DNA of 64,000 nucleotides from Favolaschia claudopus (lineage: Eukaryota > Basidiomycota > Agaricomycetes > Agaricales > Mycenaceae): positions 310,001 to 374,000 of the forward strand of contig JAWWNJ010000185.1 of assembly GCA_037176885.1 (NCBI GenBank). Direction: 5' to 3'. Position 1 is the first letter of the stretch, and each line of letters begins with the position of its first letter. Of the stretch, positions 57,039 through 64,000 are shown piece by piece. A program made the position numbers and the translations under genes. Under the pieces are notes generated by a model. It saw only the letters and a list, made by a program, of their open reading frames with translations, did not search any database and was not told where the DNA came from.

Positions 57039-59262
57039 TTTGATTTGTGTCTGGTGGAAGTGACTGAGTGAGTCTCCTTGCGGATGCGTGCGCGGGTTTT
57101 AAAAAACAGGAAACCATGCACGCGCCTCGTGGAGGGGTAGAAGATTGAACGCTGGTTTTCAAGAACGTCCGGCAATCAATCGTGGGCCTGTAATTCAGGG
57201 GAATGAAGAGAATGCTGCACAGTGGACGAGGGAGGCCTCCTATTGTTGCTACGATGGGCAGTTGACACGTAGTTCGCGATAAGTAGTCCGTTGAACGGGG
57301 GTTAAAAATGCCTGCCGATTAGCAACATCGTGTCCTGAGTTGCTTTTCCCCAGTAATCGGAGTCTTCTGTAGCTTAGGCTAGTAGCCTGCTTGGTGAAGC
57401 GTCCGAATCAGGTATTGGAGCCGAAATTGGTTGTCAATTTGCACGAAGGGGCGTTTTGTGCGCCGGAATCCGGCTGAAGTCCGGGTTCCGATACGTAGTG
57501 TTGCAATTGAAATCTTCAAACTTATGTACTGTATACACTTGAAGTGTTGCGACAACATACTATAGCATCTTCTATCTTCTTTGATGTGAGCCAGGACGGT
57601 CATGATCAGCGACTGTTATACACGCAGTTGCAGCTCCTCGAGCCTGAGACAAGTGCCACCAGTACATTAGACCCCAAAGCTCGAAGATTGGTTCCTCCAG
57701 ACATGGACGAAGAAGAGAAAGAAAATCATCAAGGTCGTTGATGAGATTGGTGATGGCATCAAATGCAAGTTTCTCACGATGTCTCACCCTTACTCGCTGC
57801 CTACTAACCTCACTTATCCTCCTGACCACCATCATCGTACTATCGAGGTCCCGATTACGGGGCTCCTGGACTACCAGGGATGGATGGCCATTGGAATGCA
57901 AGTATATATATACGATCCCCACCACATACGCGCCGTGCGCGGTGGTTTTGGGCCATAACACTATCTCGTTGTTCCTGACTTCGAGCATGCCATTTCTCCT
58001 CAACCGCCGACCCAGTTGGCTTCTATTGCACACAAATGAGGTGACACAAGTTCCCAGTCCACGAGAATATATGTCTTGCCGCTTTTTGACTCGCCAGCAC
58101 CTTCCCGACACACACTTCGGGCTGTTTCGGACGTTGTGTGCTATGTCGATCAAGATGGTCACATGATACTACACTGCCTCTTGATCCGCTCGGGCCTTCT
58201 CCGTCCGTCGCAATCGAGTCGAGTCTTTTGTCGCTGCTGGCTACTGTACATCCCATTCACGCCATATGCTCAGCCTTGAACCTTCTGCTTGGTGCAGCAC
58301 TCGATCCCTTCCGAGGCTGCCTCTGCTGATGCGATGTCATTCATCGCCTTCAAGTTGTTGAGCTCGGCTTTCATCTGAGTTTCGCTAATCTGTCAAGGCG
58401 TCACGTACAGTGTAGTTCACATTCACAAGAGTCGTGGTGAAAAGACAAAGTAAAGAAGGGTTACTTGTCACTGTTCACCTCGCGACGATCCAAACGAAGT
58501 CTGCCTTTTTCTTCTCTTACAGTCAGTCTTCCGGCATGGATCATCCAGGATGAATGTGGGCTACCCTGCTAAGAAAACTGGACTGCTTCTTACGGAGTAC
58601 CGCTGCAGCCATCGCTATGCTGGCTTGGGGCCCGTACCGTATCGTAGGAAGATCTCGTTCCTTGAGCTTGGTCTGTCATACTGGCCCCAAGCTGTCTGGA
58701 CAATCAGGCGCTGCCTCTGTGGAGAGCACAAGGGTTCTGTTACTCGTCTCAACCAACAATGCTTACCAAGTCTCCTCTATGGTACACAAATTCTATGAGA
58801 CAGTAACAGAGTTGGCGCCTTGCCCGGATAATTCGACCACTCATATCACTTGGTCGGCAGGAACAACAGTCCGGTATTGGTATCCGTGTATCTAATTGAA
58901 GCCGCGAGACGGTCCAGTCTCTTGATCATTGTTTTCTGGACGACAACGATTTATGTGAAGGTTTGGGGAACTGGACCTTGACTCCTGGCTGATGACGGTC
59001 AGGTTGGCGTTGATTGTTCTGCCTGTTGCTTGGTAGTTGTCGAGTGGGGACTAAATGACTGCCACACAGGCCGGGAAGGCAATGGATTTGATGTGGGCTA
59101 GTTCACAACGGTGGAGGTTAGATACATCCGTAGCATACATTATTGACGCTTTATGTATGTAGTACGGACCCCGGCCGTTCCGATCCGGGACCTGGCGCCG
59201 GCAACATCCTATCCTATCCTACCATCATTTTGGTTTTTTCTGAATTTTGGGTGAAGGCTGAG
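57039..59262. other. 2.2-kb region without a resolved gene
   Basis: Between 57570 and 58170 three frames are open at once: 196 codons on minus (57572-58162), 142 on plus (57738-58166), and a plus frame after an acceptor-like TTAG at about 57670 that reads KIIKVVDEIGDGIKCKFLTM, then RTIEVPITGLLDYQGWMAIG. I cannot choose between them. The remainder shows nothing. Confidence 0.4.
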
Positions 59263-59790
59263 CTAAGGCTCCAACCATTTCCGTTTGTAAACGTTTACAA
59301 ACGGTAATATCCGTTTTCGTTTCCATTTAATTTGCGAGGGGGTGAAAACAGTTTGTAAACAGTTTCCTGGTAGGTGCCGATCAGCAAGCTTCTAGTGCAA
59401 TATATGAGGTCAAGTAGGTTCAATCCCACCAAGGAATATTTACTAGCAACACTTCCCAGTGTCATGAGTGAGTTTCTACACCATTCTGCTCATTATCGGG
59501 GTATGTTTGCTTCAACGACTGAAGTGTGTTCCCAAAAAGGAAATCAAATCAAATCTGCAGTCGAACGAAGTCAACTCTGAATGCTTCGGAGAGGGTATCA
59601 GGGACCGGAAATAAGCACCTACATTGGAGGGAAATAAGATGGATATGCCCAACAACCCACATTGACATAGAGGGAATGGGTTTTGCTGGTCCGAAATTTT
59701 GCGCTCCAAAAACGTTTATAAACGGTTTTAAACCCTTTCCGTTTGGTTTGCCAGATCTCACAAACGGAAACGAAATGGTTGGAGCCTTAG
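59263..59790. mobile_element. MITE-like element, about 528 bp
   Basis: CTAAGGCTCCAACCATTTC at 59263-59281 is matched in reverse complement by GAAATGGTTGGAGCCTTAG at 59772-59790, and the inverted similarity continues inward as CGTTTGT runs. Just inside the left end is a 24-bp perfect palindrome (59281-59304) built from CCGTTTGTAAAC and its complement, and related words (AACGTTTATAAACGG) recur near the right end. No coding capacity. Target duplication not clear. Confidence 0.72.
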
Positions 59791-60095
59791 GCCCGTGAAG
59801 CGCACGCTGCGAAGGGCGAATCTCCAATATTTTTCCAATGTCGTTCCCCAAGAATTGATAAGTATAGGATAGACACCATTCGAGTTGGCGATCACTGGCA
59901 GCTCCACGACAACCCCAAACTTCAAAGCTTGCTTGTTCTCGCACCGGGCGCCTACACGCATTGACTATTCCAATTCTAGAAGCCGAGGATGCCTGACGCC
60001 TTTGTACGTGAATAGTTTGCGCTGTGGCTGACTGGAAGTCGTTATTGAACACGTGTAGGAAGCACACAGACTCATCTTGACCAGAGGCCTCTACC

Positions 60096-60996
60096 ATGAG
60101 CCGACCTGAAGCAACCGATTCGCAAGAAAGCATTGACATGCTCATGACTCCAGACGTTCAATCTGCAGAGCCTCTTGTTCCACGACACAGCGATAAATAT
60201 TATTTCGATGACAGCTTATCGATATTCTTGGTGGGTCGTTAGCACACACTAGCGAGCTAGGCTCAGGCGCCGTTTACTTCAGGTGGGAAACCAGCTATAC
60301 AAGATCCACCGTCACTTTCTACGAAAGGAATCCGCTGTATTCGATGGCATGTTTGCAAGTCCACCTGGCGCCGATGGCGAAGATGGATGTACCGATGCAC
60401 GGGCCATTCCACTCCCCGATGTAACTCGTTCTGAATTCGAAGCGCTGCTGAACTTTTTCTACGAGGAGTGCGTCTCAACAATATAATGATACCCCTCATG
60501 ATAGTTTCTAATCACATTGCCTAGAACCTTTCAACGCGACAAAGCCTCGACGGAGGAATGGGTGGACTTGCTTGCTATATCCACGCGATTTGACTTTCAG
60601 CGTCTGCGAGAACGCGCAATTGACGCACTCGACGACCTACTTTCCGGTCGCAAGGGCCATCCTATCCAGCGGATTTCTCTTGCTGAGAAACATGATATTC
60701 CTGGATGGCTTCGTATCGCGTATGTGGATATTTGCGAGCGAGGTCCGCCTTTGAATGAATCGGAAGCGGAGAAAATCGGGATGCGCAAAACTATCTTGCT
60801 GGGGCGCGCTAGGGAGATGATCAGAAATTCGCGTTATATAGTACCGACCCCGCCGCCGCGTCGGTGGAGCTACGGCTCCGCAATTTCAGTCTCTCCGGTG
60901 GAGGAGGAAGAACCTGGGCACTGTTCCTTCTACCTTGATCGTCCTCGGGTAGATTTCATCATCTCTCAAGTCTTCTTTCCTTCGGAAAACGATTAG
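60096..60996 (+). CDS. BTB/POZ domain protein 2
   Basis: A short N-terminus (MSRPEATDSQESIDMLMTPD) replaces the long tail of its neighbour. The BTB part reads KYYFDDSLSIFL, VGNQLYKIHRHFLRKESAVF, IPLPDVTRSEFEALLNFFYE, then after an intron EEWVDLLAISTRFDFQRLRE, ISLAEKHDIPGWLRIAYVDI and ends VDFIISQVFFPSEND. Two introns are clear: GTGGGT...CTTCAG joining FL to VGNQ, and GTGCGT...GCCTAG joining FFYEE to TFQRD. It is paralogous to the BTB gene at 55960, with the opposite orientation. Likely a dimerising adaptor or regulator; target unknown. Confidence 0.9.
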
Positions 60997-62352
60997 TTAA
61001 CGTTGGCGGTGCTTGAGAGTGACTTGGAGGTGCGAATCCTGTGCCAGCTGGATAGTACTACATCGATTCTGCTGAATTTAAATTCTATATCAAGGTTTCA
61101 ATTGTACTCTTCGAATCTGAATCGCGGTGCTGATCACGAACTGCTGTTCAATCTATGATTGCGAATATTCCCCAAGATCTCATCGGCAATGTCGTCGATG
61201 GAACACATGACGATGCCCCATCTCTCAAGGCATCCCTTTAGCACCTTTCTCCACTTCTCCGCTTCCAAGTTCCGAGTCCTCCCAGCCAGTCTCTGCTCAA
61301 ACTTTAGTCTTTCTGCCACACTCAGATTCCCGATTTTCGAGACTTTAAGCAAAAACCGTTGATCTGAATTTCGGACTCGGAATCTGAGCCTGCTCGGACA
61401 ACTCCCTCATACGGTCCGTCTCAGGGCCTCGTAATTCTTCGCGACTTCGATTTTTTTTTCAGACAGTCCTTCCGGCTATTTCTGGCCAAAAAGGCTCAGG
61501 AAGCGGATGACTAAGCAACCGCGAAAATGCCTCTTGGCAATTTGATCGGTCCTTGGCTATAAAATCCATCCAACTCGGCGCTCACCAACTCCCTTTTCCC
61601 TCTCGCCCCCCATCACCTCGTCGTTCCCCGCCCTTTTCTTCGCCTGCCATCTACCTCTTCTCTCTACGATATCTGCCAGCCTTGAACAATTCCCAATTTC
61701 ATGTGCACGCACACTCGAGATCGCCGTTGTCTCCCTCTTTTGCTAGGTCCTGTCGAGGTCGTTACCGATGGAGTCCGGTAAGTCCACTTGATATTGCGAC
61801 TGTAGACCTGTGCTCACTCTCCCACAAGTTCTAGTAGTGATAATGTCCAATAAATAACGCCCGTTCCCCGCCATCTGCCCTCCTCTATCGAAGCTTGAAA
61901 GCCGAAAGCCAAACGCTGCTCTTTGTAGTCCACCCACCTCCGACCCTACTCTTGATGGCTCAAGTGTACGGCCCTACATTCACCTTCCAACATTCTCGTC
62001 ACTGTGGTGTGCATTCTCGTCTATTCGCGCTATGCCCAACCCTTTGTTCGCGCAGGACCTCCTCCTTGTTTCTTATCTCCCCCCATCGCATCGAGCTCCG
62101 CTATTGGTCGGCGGCGCCGTACGGCAATCAGTGCACAAGACAGGCACTCCTTCCCTCAGTTCCGTGCTAATAGAATTCACCACAACTCGTGCCAGCTCGT
62201 GCCCCGCAACACGACAATTTGTCCGTTGCCTGACTTCCTAACTCCTCTCAGGCGACATCTCAGATCCAGCTGTTCCCGCCTCGTATAATTCGGATTTGAC
62301 GGCCTTCTACCTCTTCCTGTCCAGGCAAACTCGACGAATTCGAGCTCTCACC
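60997..62352. other. Intergenic, no confident gene
   Basis: 1.36 kb. A 72-codon minus frame (61134-61352; LEAEKWRKVLKGCLERWGIV) looks mildly protein-like but is alone and without family features. The last several hundred bases are pyrimidine-rich, similar in style to the tracts at the left end of the window, and form the promoter of the ferric reductase. Confidence 0.45.
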
Positions 62353-64000
62353 ATGAACTTATTTTTGAGCTTGCTTGCTTGCATCTCGGTCGTGACTGCC
62401 GCCGGTCCTGTCCCGATCTCCAAAAGTGGGCTGGCTGGAATCAACGGGTTCTACTTCTACGACCCGTACTGTGCACACGGCTGCTTCCGGTCTTTCTCCC
62501 CGTACACACTCTCGTGCTCCGACACCGTCAGTGCGGGAGGGCACATCACAGGCGACGAGGCCGCGCACAATCTCGCTTTGTGCCGGGCCTCGAGTTTCCC
62601 TTATCTGAGCTCCATCGCGTGGTGTATCCACCTCTACTGTCCCGACGACACACGCGCGTCGAAGATCGAGACTTTTTGGGAGACGGAGATTACGGGGGAC
62701 GCCAAGGTCTTGCCGATTTGGAGTTTTGGGGAGGTGATGGCGAATATCACGGTCCCGCCGAATGTGGTGGCGATGGGACAGGATTTGGTGCTGAATTCGA
62801 CTATGCTGACGACGGAGGAGAATTGGCAGACTACGTGGATTACTTTGTATTACTTTTTCCGTGAGACTGCGCTGGAGTCTTACTACGGGTATGTCTCGAG
62901 CTATTTCATCTGTCTTTTCCGCTGATTTGTTGGACTAGGCTCTCAATATGCCTGACCTCGTTCGGTCTGCCCCTCGTCTTGACGTGGCTGGGGTATCTGC
63001 CCTTCATGACTCGTGGGATATCGCGCATTCGGCCGTACCTCTACCCCAGCCTCATCGGGACCTTCCACGACCGTTCCCTCCCCTCCCTCCTCGGAAACGT
63101 CCCTACCGTGGGGCAAAGCGGCTCCATCTTCGTCCTCGTCGCGCTGAACGTCATCTTCCTCTCCATCGGGTACAAAACGCTCTACCCGGACCAACAGATG
63201 CAGTGGTACACCAGTCGCTATCAAGAGCTCATGGCGTATTTGATGTGGCGCACAGGCGTATTGGCGTTCTGCAATATGCCCGTGCTCTTCCTCTTTTCGA
63301 GCCGCAACAACGTGCTTCTATGGCTCACGAATTGGTCGCACCCGACGTATATCCTCATGCATCGCTGGATTGCGCGACTCTTCCTCCTACACGTCCTTCT
63401 GCACTCCATCCTCGCTTTGGTGCTGTACCAAAATACCGGCGCCTACACCACCTCTCTGACGCTGAACTGGTGGATTTGGGGCTGCGTCGCCACCGTCGCC
63501 GCAGTCATACTCGTCCTCGCCAGCGCGCTCATCCTGCGCCAACGCGCGTACGAGCTCTTCCTCGTCACACACGTCGTCATGGCGGTCATCTGCGTCGTCG
63601 GGTGCTGGTACCATGTGTGGTATGGGTATGAGAATACGTTTGGGTACGAGACGTGGTTGTATGCGACGGTTGGGGTGTGGTTCTTCGATCGCGTTGTGCG
63701 GGTGGGGAGGATGGTGAAGATGGGGGTGAGGAGGGCGAGGGTGACGGAGCTTCGGGGTGGTGGGGGGATTGTGAGGGTCGATGTGCCGGGGGTGCGGTAT
63801 GCGGCTGCGCCGGGGCATTCGGTGTATGTGTATTTCCCAACCTTGAATCCGTTGCGACCTTGGGAGAATCATCCGTTTTCGATGGTGCCTACTGTGATGC
63901 TCACGAGGGCGGATGCGGGTCGGTTGGAAGCTGCCGAGGGGGCAGGGGAGGGGGATGTGGAGAAGGGGAGTGGAAGTGGGGACCACGATGTCGGTGGTTT
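62353..64000 (+). CDS. Ferric-chelate reductase (FRE family), 3'-truncated by window end
   Basis: Reduces extracellular ferric chelates at the plasma membrane, passing electrons from NADPH through FAD and two haems. A signal peptide (MNLFLSLLACISVVTAAGPV) precedes a Cys-rich lumenal domain (YDPYCAHGCFRSF, YLSSIAWCIHLYC). After one intron (62890-62938, GTATGT...GACTAG) the ferric-reductase transmembrane domain follows: LTSFGLPLVLTWLGYL, FVLVALNVIFLSIGY, RTGVLAFCNMPVLFLFSSRN, then the haem-ligand helix HPTYILMHRWIARLFLLHVL with paired histidines, and AYELFLVTHVVMAVICVVGC with HV...H. The FAD-binding part reads APGHSVYVYFPTL and PWENHPFSM (HPF motif). The window ends before the NADPH domain, so the stop is not seen. 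Confidence 0.93.

Noticed and set aside
59400..59440. tRNA T-loop-like GTAGGTTCAATCCCACC
   Set aside because: No matching D-arm or anticodon arm at the right distance.
61134..61352. 72-codon minus frame as a gene
   Set aside because: Plausible text but isolated, short and without start context or homologue recognised.

Overview
The window looks like a mushroom-forming basidiomycete (Agaricomycetes) nuclear genome. Almost every convincing gene is split by many GT-AG introns of about 40-70 nt, genes lie close together on both strands, and several protein families are typical of Agaricomycetes: DUF6534 membrane proteins, an adenylate-forming NRPS-like reductase, BTB/POZ regulators of the fungal type, a polyporopepsin-like aspartic protease and UstYa-like DUF3328 proteins. 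No rRNA or confident tRNA gene was found.

Layout. 1-2.5 kb is gene-free and built of degenerate repeats. 2.6-11.5 kb is mostly housekeeping: an F-box/LRR-like protein, N-myristoyltransferase on a shared 140-bp promoter, a seven-helix membrane protein, a kelch protein and an alpha/beta hydrolase. 12.6-19.5 kb holds a TATA-driven A-T-R carboxylate reductase and a secreted pepsin-like protease. 20.2-24.7 kb has a MITE-like element, an HABP4/Stm1-like ribosome-associated protein and one small unknown gene. 25.0-28.7 kb is an apparently intact Mutator-like (MULE) transposon with about 89-bp terminal inverted repeats, a perfect 10-bp target duplication and an uninterrupted, spliceable transposase gene. 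It sits 183 bp upstream of an OCRL-type inositol polyphosphate 5-phosphatase gene (28.9-33.1 kb), whose catalytic motif depends on a predicted 4-nt microexon.

33.3-46.2 kb is the most unusual part. It is a compact group of a flavin monooxygenase, three UstYa-like (DUF3328) genes, two single-pass/multi-pass membrane proteins, a DHA2-type MFS exporter and, in the middle, two tiny paralogous genes for secreted 57-58-residue peptides with a conserved C-x17-C-N-x(1,2)-DF tail. UstYa proteins are the oxidative cyclising enzymes of fungal ribosomal peptide (dikaritin-type) pathways, so this looks like a candidate ribosomal-peptide pathway with a precursor type I do not recognise. A 12-bp motif (AACCGTGRGAAT), matching the core bound by CSL-family regulators, recurs eight times between 33 and 53 kb and was not seen elsewhere by eye.

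46.2-62.3 kb is gene-sparse: a small secreted beta-rich protein, a conserved Agaricomycete protein of unknown role, a 1.4-kb element with inverted ends, a short hypothetical protein, two related BTB/POZ genes separated by a second MITE, and long stretches with no supportable gene. The window ends inside a ferric reductase gene. Exon boundaries were read by eye from splice signals and reading frame; gene ends are reliable where a stop is given, but internal exon borders of long genes are approximate.
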